Shown: piece by piece, positions 10,217 to 21,225 of the stretch | How positions within the stretch are numbered: position 1 is the first letter of the stretch | How the letters are laid out: each line of letters starts with the position of its first letter | DNA from: Phaeodactylum tricornutum CCAP 1055/1 | Lineage: Eukaryota > Bacillariophyta > Bacillariophyceae > Surirellales > Neidiaceae | NCBI RefSeq assembly: GCF_000150955.2 | Contig: NW_002238036.1 | Span: 1 to 64,000 of the forward strand | DNA: 64,000 nt | Reading direction: 5' to 3' | Made by a program: the position numbers and the translations under genes | Notes under the pieces: model-generated | Databases searched by the model: none | Seen by the model: the letters and a program-made list of their open reading frames with translations, nothing else | Told to the model about the DNA's origin: nothing

Positions 10217-11275
10217 TAGAGCGTCTCAAAATCAAATGATTTCAATAGTCGGTCAGACATATGAGTCGACACATTGGACTGCCCAATGAGTATGGTAGCA
10301 TTCCCCTTTTGAGATTGGCTGGGTGCTGACTAACCGCCTTTCGGATATTTATAGTCGTATTGGAAATCTTGTGGGCTTTTCTGGTCTTATTATCGAAAAG
10401 TCGATAAGCGGAGATTACGGCGGTCAGATTTTTATGATCAAAACATGTTGAGTGTTTGTTGTCCAGCGAAGGCCGATTTCTGACTGGTATTTTAAATCCG
10501 TCTTCTGTATGTCAGTATTTCGTTCGGAGCCGGCAAATCGCCCATTGGCTGAAATTCATGATACTCCGAACTGAGCATTTTTCGGATGTCCCATTCTACA
10601 GTGGTTTTCGTAGACTTGGTACTATCGACCGCGGACGAACACAGTGAAGGCAGGGGTGAGTTTTTGACATCCCCGGATTCGCATCGTGTAAAATGCACAT
10701 GAAAAGTCTCAGGGGGTCTTCGAGCAGCCAACCCCTGCAAATCCATATTCATCGATAGCGTTAGTTCAATTAAAACTCGCGCTGCTTCAACCACACGTTG
10801 AAGCTACCGAAGGTGTCTCAACTTGAAACGTTGGTAGCCGTTGGCTATCGTTCAAGGGCAATTTGTCCTCTCGCAAGACTAACAGAACGACAAGCGAAAA
10901 CAGTTCGACATCACGGATTCACAGTAAGTAGTCCGTGAGGAAGGCAAGCTTTCGTCTCATTAGGAAGCTCCCTCTGAATTCTACGTATCTTGAGCCAGAA
11001 AGCTGCGCTTCATGGTGCAAAATTCAGCCTGGGTGTGCCGACGGCGGTTGGCCCATCTCTTACAGGATGCCAAGCTACCCAAGTGATATTCATGAGATGA
11101 GATCAAAGGCTAGCAATATCTGCGTCAAAGCGTGGAAAGAAGAACTTCTCTTCCTTTCGGGTGTCCTGATCTTTGATTACCGTACGATCGAATTGGCATA
11201 AACTCGTTTGGTTTCTCACTACCTCTTTCGCTTGCTCTTTCGCTGTCTCTTCATGTGCTTTGCTCTCTTCCCAGT
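10217..11275. other. Intergenic region before the WTPEEE gene
   Basis: About 1.06 kb without a supported gene. Minus-strand frames such as 10492-10794 lack an ATG near their 5' end. The pyrimidine-rich CTCTCTTCCCAG just before the ATG at 11276 looks like a splice acceptor, so the downstream gene may have a 5' UTR intron here. Confidence 0.45.
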
Positions 11276-13347
11276 ATGTCAAGTCTATTGATACATGCCG
11301 CCCAAAGCGCGGCGCAGGCCGACGGTCTCTCTGTGCCTGGGCATCGCTTGGAGGCGGCGCACTCCATGGCGGCGCCACCGCAGCAGCCTCACCCTGCTCT
11401 GGATGTAATTCCCAACAATAAGAAAAAAGGCCCGCCCCTTCGTCGAGGGAAATGGACTCCAGAGGAGGAAGCGTACGCGAATCGCTTGATTCTAGAATTC
11501 AAATCTGGCCTTTTGCCCCTGACGGATGGGACTACATTGCGTACCTTCTTGTCCAAATTGCTCAACTGCGATCCCATGCGTATTTCCAAAAAGTTCGTGG
11601 GAAGCAACTGCATCGGCAAGCAAGTCTTCCGAAGACGCACGGCAGATCTCAACAGGCTAACACCGGAGCAGATTCAGCAAAGTCGCGCCGAACTGAGCGA
11701 GTGAGTCAAACGCCATTTTAGTCTCGAGCGTGGACCGTCTTTCGCAAAACCAATCTGACATTTGGGCGTTTTACGTTTCATAACAGACTCGAACGCCGAT
11801 TTTTGGAGCGTGTTGCGCAAACCAATCGGGTCAAGTCGTCCGGTGTTGGCGGGGCGGCTTCCGCGGCTCCCGAAGCTATCATCATGGGGAGACCCAAAAT
11901 AGAACACGAGACAATGGAGCCTCCCAGTCCTCCGTGGTTGCAGCCTCCGTTTGGGTACAAACAAGGCGCGGGAGCGGCATTCGCGGCTGCTAATCTCTCC
12001 GGATCCAACAGTCGCGCCGCCGCCGCTGGACGCGCCATGCTCGCTGGTACAAGTGGTCTCAACGGAGATCGCCGGGCGAGTGGGATGAGTTCACAGGAAC
12101 TTTTGGCCATGGCCGAATTTCAACGTCAAGCATCCCAATCGACCATGATGCAGAATCCCTTTCATCAAGGGTCGGCAACCAACTTGCTCGCTGCTACGCG
12201 GTCGGGCAGTAGCAACGGCCTTTCTAGCGCAGCGTTCTCGCAATTAGCGCAAAGCGTGTCGGGTAAGAGTTGATCGGATACAATCGCGCATTCATTACTA
12301 TGCATGTGGACTTGGTGCTGATACTTCTTCTTTTGAAAAATTTCAGCTGCCCGACTTTCTGGACTGCAAAGCAACAATGCATCCATGAACAATTTAATGC
12401 TAAAGACGGGACTCTCTCGAGAACAGTTGACTCAACTAGCAAGAGACCGTGGTCTCTCGTCAGATTCCCTCTCGAACATGATCCAGCGACAGAACTCGTT
12501 CGATGCTCTTATGTCGTTGGATTTTCAAAGTCTTCAATCCATCGATAATCTTGCCAACTTAATTCAAACAGGGACCGCAGGAAGTCATTCCAATATACCG
12601 GAATCGGGTATGAAGAACGCGGACTTTGGCTATTCTTCACGACAGAACATAACGGGAGCTTCTTCTGGAGACTTATCGAACGCCGCTCGTCGCTTAGCGA
12701 GCGCGGGACGAATGGAAAGTCTTCTGCAATCAATGTCCAACAATAATTTTCACAACAATGGGATCGGTGGAAACAATGATACGCCCGATTCTAACGTGAA
12801 TCTTAACAACTTGCTTCAATCTATGCATGGTGGTAGCATGCTCGGTATGGGCGACCGCAGCAGCGCAGCATCTCTCCTTGGTTCCGGGAACGGACCCAGT
12901 GCGGTGAGTCTAGCAAATTTGCTCCGCCAAGATTCTTCCACTGGTTTGACGGCTTTGCGTATGCAGGACGGTTTAAATCAACGCAATTCGAGCGTTGATG
13001 ACTTTTTGAGCTTGGTTGCGGCCGGAGATATCCCGCACCAAGATCCATCATTGCTGAATGTTCCATTGATGCATCAGCAAGGGCCGCCAGGATCAAGCGA
13101 AGCTGCTGCCAAGTTAATGGCCCAGCAGCAAATGCTACAAGCTTCGGGGAATTCTGCACTGGCGAATGCGCTGGCATCTCGTTCTTTTGGTAATTTGCAA
13201 AACTCCCATCATAGCGGAGGCATGCATTCGACAACGAGCGCGGCTGCTTTGGCGATGGCTCAAGCACGTGCGGCTGCGAATGGATCGAAGCGAAATCTTG
13301 ACTATCTTAGTGGGGGTTACATCGGTCAAGGTGACTCCAAGCGGTAA
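11276..13347 (+). CDS. Conserved nuclear-type protein with WTPEEE block (stramenopile family)
   Basis: Three exons, 11276-11700, 11787-12262 and 12347-13347, give 633 residues with both junctions in frame (AEL-S-E-LERRF and QSVSG/AARLSGL). Residues about 57-122 are the only compact part: RRGKWTPEEEAYANRLI, then LPLTDGTTLRTFLSKLLNCD and KKFVGSNCIGKQVFRR. W-T-P-E-E-E resembles the first helix of Myb/SANT domains, but the following sequence does not match canonical Myb. The same block is known to me from many diatom predicted proteins of unassigned function. The remainder is rich in Ala, Ser, Asn, Gln and Met, as in transcriptional regulators. Nuclear DNA- or chromatin-related function is inference. 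The ATG was preferred over an upstream GTG in the same frame. Confidence 0.8.
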
Positions 13348-14170
13348 ACGCGTCTAATGAGAACTGGGTGGGAGCTAGAGAACTATTTGTTGAAAAGGAT
13401 ATTATAATTGTAACGGTATTGTATCGCGATTTACTAGTGCAACTGACTGTGAATTTACCCATCTTTCAACGACCGCCCCACGTATGTTGTGTAACTCAAA
13501 AAAGGCATCCTCACCATGCTCTCAAAGCCAACATCATCGACCGGAAATGCGTTCGCCTCACGAGTTTTCCTACGGCTAGATACCTGGGCATGATGATCGC
13601 TGTTGTAGTCTTTTATCAAACCCAATTCTTGATATGCATCCCACAGGAACAAGAAAAAGCATCCGTTACACAATTCGCTCCAACTAACGTAAAGAAATTT
13701 TCCTGTAGACTGGTACTTTCACTTTTTTTCTGGCAAATACATTAGCCTAGCTAGAGAGAGGTGGAAGCTGTGCCCGAATACTGTGCTGCATCTCGACACT
13801 GTGAGTTGACGCTGACTGTGAGCTACCCTGTGCCTGCTAGTCCTATACAGAGTTATTCTGTTTCCTGTTCACCGTTAAAGTGCGGTTAGAAAGAAAATAC
13901 AGTATTTCTTGTGCTGACGCTGCGATGACGTCTGATTCCACATACGTCATAATATCTTGGACAAAAGGATTTCGTCCACGAGTCCCGATAGTGGTGAGAG
14001 AGGGGAGAAAAGCATCCGTGTGAAGTTGCTTGTACGTTTGTATGTGCAGATGTGTGTACGTGATTAGGTTGTAGACAAGAATGAGCAATGGAATTCACAA
14101 TGCAAACGTGCCGAGCTTTTCTTCCTTGTCGTTGTCGTGTATCATCTATCATCATTGACTCTATACCATT
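13348..14170. promoter_or_regulatory. Upstream region of gcvT
   Basis: Non-coding 0.8-kb interval; frames in it do not begin with ATG or show domains. It holds two exact copies of TGACTGTGA, at 13444-13452 and 13813-13821, both in the direction of the T-protein gene that follows. Confidence 0.5.
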
Positions 14171-15530
14171 ATGTCCACCCGTCTTATTGCTAAATTCAAG
14201 TCGTCGTTGACGACTCGTGCTACGCTTCGTAAACCTGCACTTTGTGTCCCCCCGTCTCGATCATTTGCGGCAGAGTCAGAAAATCTGGTCAAGACTGCCC
14301 TGTACAACGTACACAAGGATCTAGGGGGAGACATGGTGCCGTTCGCGGGATACGAGTTGCCTGTCCTGTATAAGGGTGAAAATGGCGGAGTTATGAAGGA
14401 GCATTTGTGGTGCCGGGCAGACGGGAAGGCTTCGCTTTTTGACGTTTCTCACATGGGACAGATCCGCTGGCACGGCAAGGATCGTGTCGCCTTTCTAGAA
14501 CGCGTCGTCGTGGGTGACATTGCCAGTCTCAAGGAAGGCATGGGATGCCTTTCCTTGGTAACAAACGAAAAAGGAGGAATCATCGATGACACCGTCATTA
14601 CTAATGCGGGCGATCATGTTTTCATGGTTGTGAACGGAGCAACTAAGTTTGGTGATATGAAGCATTTCGAAGAACAAATGGCTGTGTTTGATGGCGATGT
14701 CACGATGGAGTACTTGGAGGACAGCATGCAGCTTTTAGCGGTACAAGGTCCTGGTGCCGCTGCATCGGTTGCCAAGCTTTTACCCTCTGACTTTGACATG
14801 ACCCGCATGCCGTTTATGAGCGGACGCCCCACAACTTTGGATGGTGTCGACGGATGCCGCATTACTCGGTACGAACACAAATGGGCCACGAAACACTCAC
14901 GGCAGAGTTTCTGCGAACTTGCTTCATGTTTGTGTTATTTACATTTGTTTTTCTTTGAACAGATGCGGATACACCGGCGAAGACGGATTCGAAATCGCTA
15001 TGCCTACTGAACATGCCGTCTCGATCGCTTCCAAGCTAATGGAAGATTCTTCCGTCAACCCCACTGGTCTCGGTGCCCGGGATTCGCTTCGTCTTGAAGC
15101 TGGGCTTTGTCTCTACGGCAACGATCTCAATGAAGACATCACTCCCGTCGAAGGCGTGCTAGGTTGGACTTTGGGACCTGCCAAAAGCCGCCGTCGGACA
15201 GAAGGTGGTTTCCTCGGGGCCGAACACATTTTAACCCCGGATGGCAAGCTGCAAAAGGTCAATCGCAAACGCGTCGGTATTATGGGTATGAAGGCCCCAG
15301 CCCGGGATCATACGGAGATTTTTGACGAAAACGGTGAAAATAAGATTGGCGAAGTCACTTCTGGTACCTTCAGTCCCTGCCTCAAGGCACCTATCGCCAT
15401 GGGCTACGTTGAGACGGCCAGTGCCAAAGCTGGTACACCGATAATGCTCAAGATCCGCAATAAGATGCAAAAGGCTGAAATTACAAAGATGCCTTTTGTG
15501 GAGTCGCGGTACTACCGCGTGCCGGAGTAA
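14171..15530 (+). CDS. gcvT: Glycine cleavage system T-protein (aminomethyltransferase)
   Basis: Two exons, 14171-14868 and 14963-15530, with a 94-bp intron; the split arginine codon rejoins as ITR-CGYTGEDGFEI. The 421-residue product transfers the methylene group from the H-protein-bound aminomethyl to tetrahydrofolate, releasing ammonia, within mitochondrial glycine decarboxylase, the photorespiratory complex. Diagnostic segments are MVPFAGYELPVLY, SLFDVSHMGQI, GIIDDTVI, CGYTGEDGFEI and GLGARDSLRLEAGLCLYGND. The first 35 residues are rich in Arg, Ser, Thr and lack acids (STRLIAKFKSSLTTRATLRK), a mitochondrial presequence. Length is normal for eukaryotic T-proteins. Confidence 0.97.
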
Positions 15531-15970
15531 ATATAAAAGCAGGATCGCTCAAAGAAACCTGATCATTATAGGTGGATCAAGATCATATCTAGTTTACAAT
15601 GAAACTCATAATGAATTTCCTTTCGCTGCGTGTGAATTGTAGGCCCAACGGCATCACCTTTAAGTGCTTGTATGATCTTATATACATTAAGCGTTCCACA
15701 CTCCTTCCGCCGCCCTCAACTAGTGTCAGTCGGATGAGAAACACGACAAAAGAAATGTTTTAAAGAAAACATGCAACTAATGTGCAAAAAAATTCTACAT
15801 GTGGTTCATCATAGTTACAGTACTACGAAACGATTTCCATCCTTGTGAAAGATTCTGCAGGATTTCCAATAAGATGCCATTTTGGTCAAATTAAATTTGT
15901 TCCGTGGGAAATCACCTTGAATGTGTGAATGTCACATTTTCTTGCTTGAAAGGCTTGTTAGCATTCCTCT
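15531..15970. other. Convergent 3' region, gcvT / dxs
   Basis: 440 bp between two stop codons of genes facing each other; AT-richer and without ORFs. It should contain both 3' UTRs and polyadenylation sites. Confidence 0.6.
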
Positions 15971-18166
15971 CTAGTCCTGCAATTGCGGAACTTGAAGTCT
16001 TTTGGTGAGCCGTAAAATCGTGCCACGAATGTGCTCCGAATTTAGCCCTGCTTGTTCGTATTGCTCGTACTGTGTACCGGCTTCAAAGAGGGTGTCGGGA
16101 ATAACCATGGGTCGGAATTTGAGCTCCCCGTCGTCCAGAATACCGTCCAGAGACAAGAAATGCAGGACGTGATCACCGAATCCACCAATACTGCCTTCTT
16201 CGATCGTAATCAAGACTGAATGTTCGTCAGCCAATTCTCGGACTAAGTCGACATCCAACGGTTTCATGAAACGCCCATCTGCGACTGTTACCCCCAATGT
16301 CGGATCAATATCTTCAACTTCCTTTGCAGCAACCAATGCTTCATGAAGGCGAGTTCCCAGCGACAACACTGCCACGCGATCCTTTCGAGACTTTCCTCGC
16401 GTGGACGATTGATTCTGATTAAATCCACCCGGACGACGAACAATGCGGCCTTTTCCGATTGGCAAAACTTCTCCTTTTGTAGGAATTTCGTCACCCTCGA
16501 AAGTATAGCCGAAGGTATTCTTGAGAGTTTCCAGACCGTATCCGGTACCGCGGGGGTATCGGAGGACAGTAGGACCGTCATTAAAGGCGGCTTGCGTCGC
16601 TACCATATTTCTTAGTTCAACCTCGTCACTAGGTGCCATAATAATCAAGTTTGGAATACAGCCCATGTAGCTGAGATCATAGCAACCATGGTGAGTGGGA
16701 CCATCGTTACCAACCAAGCCAGCACGGTCCAAGACCATCCGCACAGGAAGGTTTTGAATTGCGACATCGTGCACAACCTGGTCGTACCCACGTTGCATGA
16801 AGGTCGAGTAGATACAAACAAAGGGCTTGAGACCTTCGCAGGCCATACCGGCGCCCATGGTCACAGCGTGTTGTTCAGCAATCCCAACGTCAAACGTACG
16901 CTTGGGAAACCTGCGTCCAAAAATATCCATGCCGGTACCACCAGGCATAGCAGCAGTAATTCCTACAATTGATCGGTCTTCAGTGGCCGCATCAATCAAA
17001 GCATTCGCGAAAATGGATGTGAGACTAGGAGCAATAGGCTTTTTCGATTTGATTTGCTTTCCGGTTCCGAGATTAAACTTGGCAACACCGTGCATACGAT
17101 CGCTTGCTTGCTCGGCGGGTGGGTAGCCGTATCCCTTGGTTGTCTTGACATGTAGCAAGACGGGTTTTGTGCTGGGGCTATCGCGTAGTTTTTCCAAAAT
17201 AGGAATAAGATTGTCGAGATCATGACCGTCAACAGGGCCAACGTAGAAGAACCCAAGTTCCTCAAACAAGGTCCCCCCAGCAACAATACCGCGAGCGTAC
17301 TCATCAATGCGCTTGTTGACGTCTTGGACACCTTCAGGTAAAAGTTTGTTAAAATTCTTGGCAAACATACGGAAATCTTGGAATGGCTTGGAAACCAGCA
17401 GGTTTGATGTGTAGGTAGAAAGTTGTGATGCGGGGACGATACCTCCAGCACTCGGTGTACCTGTCGGCAAGCTGACTTGGCCGTTGTCGTTGAGAATAAC
17501 AATCATGCGATTTTTCAAATATCCTGCCGAGTTCATGGCTTCGTAGGCCATACCGCCGGTAATTGCTCCGTCTCCAATAACGGCAATGCAGTTGTTTTGT
17601 CGTTTGTTGAGTATGGATTTTCCAATACTCATTCCCTGGGCTACTGAGATAGACGTCGACGAGTGTCCTGCGCCGAATGAGTCGTACTCGGACTCTTTAC
17701 GCTTACAGAAACCGGAAATACCACCCGATTGACGAAGTGTCGACATACGATCCCGGCGCCCAGTGAGAATTTTGTGCGGATAACATTGGTGGGAAACATC
17801 CCAAATAATGTCGTCTTCCGGCATATCGAAAACATAATGCAAGGCAACAGTGAGTTCGTTAACTCCGAGACTTGAGCTCAAGTGACCTCCTGTTTTGGAC
17901 ACGGATTCCAGGACTTCCCAACGGAGTTCGTTGGCTAGCTGCTTGAGTTGCCTCATGTCAAGATTTTTCATATCAGACGGATACTTCACCGAGTCCAGAA
18001 TTGGCTTGACAGCCGGACCCGAAAACGGAGGTCCCGAACCACCCCCATTGGTACCTTCTGCTTTCACAAAGGTGTTGGTTTTCCTGACAAGAAGGCTCGC
18101 TCGGGGAGCAAATGCAGCGACCTGCAAGAAGTTGACGGTGCAGACAGAAAAGATACCCAAACACAT
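15971..18166 (-). CDS. dxs: 1-deoxy-D-xylulose-5-phosphate synthase, plastid
   Basis: Single-exon 731-residue frame from an ATG. DXS condenses pyruvate and glyceraldehyde-3-phosphate, with thiamine diphosphate, in the first step of the plastid MEP isoprenoid pathway feeding carotenoids and chlorophyll phytol. The ThDP motif begins GDGAITGG (about 198) and ends near ILNDNGQ; the second half has GIAEQHAVTMGAGMA, RAGLVGNDGPTHHG and LRYPRGTG. The N-terminus is a diatom bipartite plastid signal: a hydrophobic stretch followed by VAAFAPR, with predicted signal-peptidase cleavage before Phe19 and then a basic, acid-free transit region (RASLLVRKTNTF). Length fits plastid DXS. Confidence 0.97.
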   Translation of the reverse strand: MCLGIFSVCTVNFLQVAAFAPRASLLVRKTNTFVKAEGTNGGGSGPPFSGPAVKPILDSVKYPSDMKNLDMRQLKQLANELRWEVLESVSKTGGHLSSSLGVNELTVALHYVFDMPEDDIIWDVSHQCYPHKILTGRRDRMSTLRQSGGISGFCKRKESEYDSFGAGHSSTSISVAQGMSIGKSILNKRQNNCIAVIGDGAITGGMAYEAMNSAGYLKNRMIVILNDNGQVSLPTGTPSAGGIVPASQLSTYTSNLLVSKPFQDFRMFAKNFNKLLPEGVQDVNKRIDEYARGIVAGGTLFEELGFFYVGPVDGHDLDNLIPILEKLRDSPSTKPVLLHVKTTKGYGYPPAEQASDRMHGVAKFNLGTGKQIKSKKPIAPSLTSIFANALIDAATEDRSIVGITAAMPGGTGMDIFGRRFPKRTFDVGIAEQHAVTMGAGMACEGLKPFVCIYSTFMQRGYDQVVHDVAIQNLPVRMVLDRAGLVGNDGPTHHGCYDLSYMGCIPNLIIMAPSDEVELRNMVATQAAFNDGPTVLRYPRGTGYGLETLKNTFGYTFEGDEIPTKGEVLPIGKGRIVRRPGGFNQNQSSTRGKSRKDRVAVLSLGTRLHEALVAAKEVEDIDPTLGVTVADGRFMKPLDVDLVRELADEHSVLITIEEGSIGGFGDHVLHFLSLDGILDDGELKFRPMVIPDTLFEAGTQYEQYEQAGLNSEHIRGTILRLTKRLQVPQLQD

Positions 18167-19284
18167 GTAAGGAACCCGGCTGTTGAATGTTGAAGGTACG
18201 ATTATTCGATTCGAACGAGTCCGTCAACCGTCCGGACGGATTCTTTGATGGGTGGAAATTTGCATTAGGAGATTGCGAAACCGAGATTTCCGGGATCAAC
18301 AAATCAACTCTGTGTTGAAAGTAACTTTGCAATGTAAACGGAGATCTCCCTATTATCGTCAGATTCCTTGGAACACGTGTCAATAGCAGAAACCGCCCCA
18401 TTCTGAGAAATTTTCGACGCCCACAGAAAGTATGCCGTGATCGCGACACCTCAAAAGAACGACTAATGCAATACCGATGGCGAGACGACGTACCGTTGGA
18501 GTAATCAGAAGGAATAGAGCGCTGGATAGACGCATTATAAGCTTGCTTGCAGAATATGCAACCAAGGCTTTTTATTATTGAGATCAGTGGCTTCGAGACG
18601 AGTGATGTGTGTGGTGTGCGTAAATGTGTCCGCCGTATCGCTGGTTGGGAGTTGTGACCGCTTTAGTGGAGTGAGGAAGAAAAGCCACTGACTTGCCCCA
18701 TACGTGCCAAACACAAACGCAATACAACGTGCAGGGTCAGCCGAGTTGCAGTGCGTATCTCACGATCGACAAGCCAAGACGGAACATATGACGTCATTAT
18801 GTAGTCTCGCACCTTCTTAATAGTTCTGATTGGATTATTCTCTGTCTCAAGCCACACTTGTTTAGTCTCTTCCCTTTCAACGTCATCACCTCCTTTCGAC
18901 ACATTTGTTCACTACGTCAAACTTTCAAAAATTCAAAAGATCCGGACTGACTGTGAGTGAGAATCATCTATTTTTGACGATGACCGCTTCTATAGGGTAC
19001 AGCAGGTAGTACCCTGCCGAGCCGGCCATCAGAACGATGCCCAACTGTGAAGCAAACCACATTCACGTTCACCTTGATTGGTCTATTTGGATTAGAACTA
19101 CATAGTGGACTGACTGTGAAGCAAGTTCTCCAAGCGCTCTCGCCGTTACGGACTCAAAGCACAGGAGATACATCGTAGTCCCAAAGTCAGCGACTGACTG
19201 TGATACACTGCAGGAACAGAAGCTCACCAGTTTCAACTATACGGAACAACCTGTCTTTCTCCGTCTCGTTATATCTGCTTACCG
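18167..19284. promoter_or_regulatory. Divergent intergenic region, dxs / plastid membrane protein
   Basis: About 1.1 kb between divergent genes for two predicted plastid proteins, so likely a double promoter. A 79-codon minus-strand frame lacks an ATG. Three exact TGACTGTGA copies lie in the half nearer to the plus-strand gene. Confidence 0.55.
18948..19203 (+). promoter_or_regulatory. Cluster of three TGACTGTGA elements
   Basis: Exact copies lie at 18948-18956, 19111-19119 and 19195-19203, all on the plus strand and each preceded by GAC or GGAC to give the longer GACTGACTGTGA. A weaker match, CAACTGTGA, lies near 19044. The last copy is 82 bp before the ATG at 19285, where a diatom core promoter or 5' UTR element would be expected. 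The same 9-mer recurs through the window, so I read it as a regulatory or core promoter element; its factor is unknown. Confidence 0.5.
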
Positions 19285-19878
19285 ATGATGAGTCTATTCT
19301 ATGTTGGAACACTATTTCTGATGCTACACTCGATGATGCAACATGTTTTTGGCTTTGCTTCGCTGCACACCACAACCTGTTCTGAGCTGCTTCGAAAAAC
19401 ACAGGGGCCGCAACTGATAACACAACTTTCGCTCGTTCCCAATTCTGTAGATCACGTAGAAATGTTCAACATCGCATCGCATCACCTCTATTCCTTCTCC
19501 ATCGCCGATGCTGCAACTCAACTACAGAAGCAGCAGAGTCCACAGGAACTTGGACAAACAAAAACGGAAACTACTCTTATTTTCGTCGCAGGCTTGGTTC
19601 CTTTTGTGTGGGCAACTGTTGAATTTTGGCGACGAATTGCTGTTGGGGAAAGTTTTGGTACGGGCTCGGATTCGATCGTCATAATTGGTGAGGATGATGC
19701 CCCGGAAAGCTCACGCGGGCGCCGTGTCTTGGGCAAGGGCGCGCTGTTTACGGCCTACGTTTTATTTACTATTTCCGCCGCTGTACTTGGCATCGTTTTA
19801 TTCTCCGTACTTGCGACCGACACTGTTTCCTTTGAAGAATACAGCGCAGGTCTTGGCGAAACTATCACGCAGCAGTAG
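19285..19878 (+). CDS. Probable plastid membrane protein, unknown function
   Basis: A 197-residue single-exon frame. The start is a hydrophobic signal ([17 protein letters not shown]) followed by VFGFASLH, which fits the ASAF-type plastid signal with Phe24 at +1. Two further membrane spans are visible near 95-112 ([20 protein letters not shown]) and near 153-175 ([20 protein letters not shown]). Between them lies a conserved-looking loop: [20 protein letters not shown], then [20 protein letters not shown] recall the same loop in other diatom predicted proteins, but no function. A two-span protein of this size may sit in the thylakoid or inner envelope; that location is inferred. Confidence 0.7.
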   Translation: MMSLFYVGTLFLMLHSMMQHVFGFASLHTTTCSELLRKTQGPQLITQLSLVPNSVDHVEMFNIASHHLYSFSIADAATQLQKQQSPQELGQTKTETTLIFVAGLVPFVWATVEFWRRIAVGESFGTGSDSIVIIGEDDAPESSRGRRVLGKGALFTAYVLFTISAAVLGIVLFSVLATDTVSFEEYSAGLGETITQQ

Positions 19879-20487
19879 ACGAAAGGCTGTTCAGAAACAG
19901 ATGGAATGTCTGCTGAGCAGGCTTTCCCACTACGGATCAGCTCGTAGAGATTGTTTTCGCCAAAACGCATCCGGCCAAATTGCGCGAGGTAATGTAAGTT
20001 ACCTAATAGAAATCATCTTGAATCAAATATTAAAAAATGACTCCGCAGGGGCCCGGACGCTTGGGAACAATGCCATGTAGAGCGTCAGTTGGCCGACGAT
20101 CTCTTCATGCCTAGCATTCTAGCACAAATACCGCACTGAGTATGTAAATGGGCTGTGGTGTTCTATGAAACGCGTATTCGCCAAAGTTCGTGTAGCTTAC
20201 ACATAGCGACGAGCCTACCGTAGGTACGTCAGTAGGTACCGGTTCGGTTGACAGAAGGACGATAAGACTGCCGTTTTTTTGAACCGCCGCAGTTTGTTGT
20301 GACTCACTATCTCATGTCGAATTACGTAGCCTTGGAAACAAAAAATGCGGTTGACAATGGTAATTTGAATTGTTCAACTGGCAGTGAGTACAACGCAACG
20401 CGTGCTATTCGAGACAGGACATAAAACGCAATCATAGTCGACAAACAAATCCACCCCTGACTAGAGACTATTTGCTACTTCTTCGAC
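19879..20487. other. Intergenic region before the NMP kinase
   Basis: 609 bp between two plus-strand genes. Frames present are continuations in other phases of the upstream gene or lack ATGs. Nothing else could be assigned. Confidence 0.5.
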
Positions 20488-21225
20488 ATGCCGGACAAGG
20501 ACTGCGACTACCACAAGGGCACTCGTCCTACATTCAACCTGAGTTTCTGTCCCTTCTCGTTGGGGATTTTTCTGGGAACGGCTGTGCTTGTGGCGCTGAA
20601 TCGTCGGCAAAGCCAGCGGAACTCGAGTGAAGACGAGACTCTACCAACCTGTCAAGTTGTTTTTGTCTTGGGTGGGCCCGGTGCCGGTAAGGGGACTCAA
20701 TGTGAACTCGTCACGCAGCACCAGCCTGGATGGTCGCATCTCTCGGCGGGTGACTTATTGCGAGCTGAGCGACAACGAGGTGGCGAACTTGGCGATACGA
20801 TCAACAAGTGTATTGCGGATGGTAGACTCGTACCTTCCAAGGTCACGTGCCGCCTACTGGAAAAGGGCATGCACGAAGTGTACGCAAAGTCCGGTGGTAC
20901 CAAGTTTTTGATTGACGGCTTTCCGCGATCGCAGGGCAATGCCGAAGCCTGGAAGGACACAATGTCGCATCACAAGGTTGAATTCGTTTTGTTTTTAGAT
21001 TGTCCTGAAGAAGTCATGATTGGGCGTCTGTTGGAAAGAGGGCAAACATCGGGAAGGAACGACGACAATATGCAAGTAATTAAAAAGCGCTTCGAAACCT
21101 TTGAATTGGAAACAGCTCCCATCGTAGACTGGTACGACCAACAAGGCAAAGTGAAACGAGTCTCAGCTGATAAGGGACAGGAAGATGTCTACGCCGACGT
21201 TGCAGCCTTGTTTGAAACCTTATAG
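20488..21225 (+). CDS. UMP/CMP kinase-family nucleoside monophosphate kinase
   Basis: A 245-residue frame from ATG. The P-loop GGPGAGKGTQ lies at 62-71; the NMP-binding part includes HLSAGDLLRAE and FLIDGFPRS, and the LID-side arginines are in ERGQTSGRNDD. The short lid and the GRNDDN sequence indicate the eukaryotic UMP/CMP kinase or adenylate kinase 1 group, which phosphorylates NMPs with ATP. Unlike cytosolic enzymes it carries about 55 extra N-terminal residues with a hydrophobic segment (FSLGIFLGTAVLVALN, about 23-38), which may anchor it in a membrane or direct it to an organelle. Substrate preference cannot be read from the sequence. Confidence 0.9.
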   Translation: MPDKDCDYHKGTRPTFNLSFCPFSLGIFLGTAVLVALNRRQSQRNSSEDETLPTCQVVFVLGGPGAGKGTQCELVTQHQPGWSHLSAGDLLRAERQRGGELGDTINKCIADGRLVPSKVTCRLLEKGMHEVYAKSGGTKFLIDGFPRSQGNAEAWKDTMSHHKVEFVLFLDCPEEVMIGRLLERGQTSGRNDDNMQVIKKRFETFELETAPIVDWYDQQGKVKRVSADKGQEDVYADVAALFETL

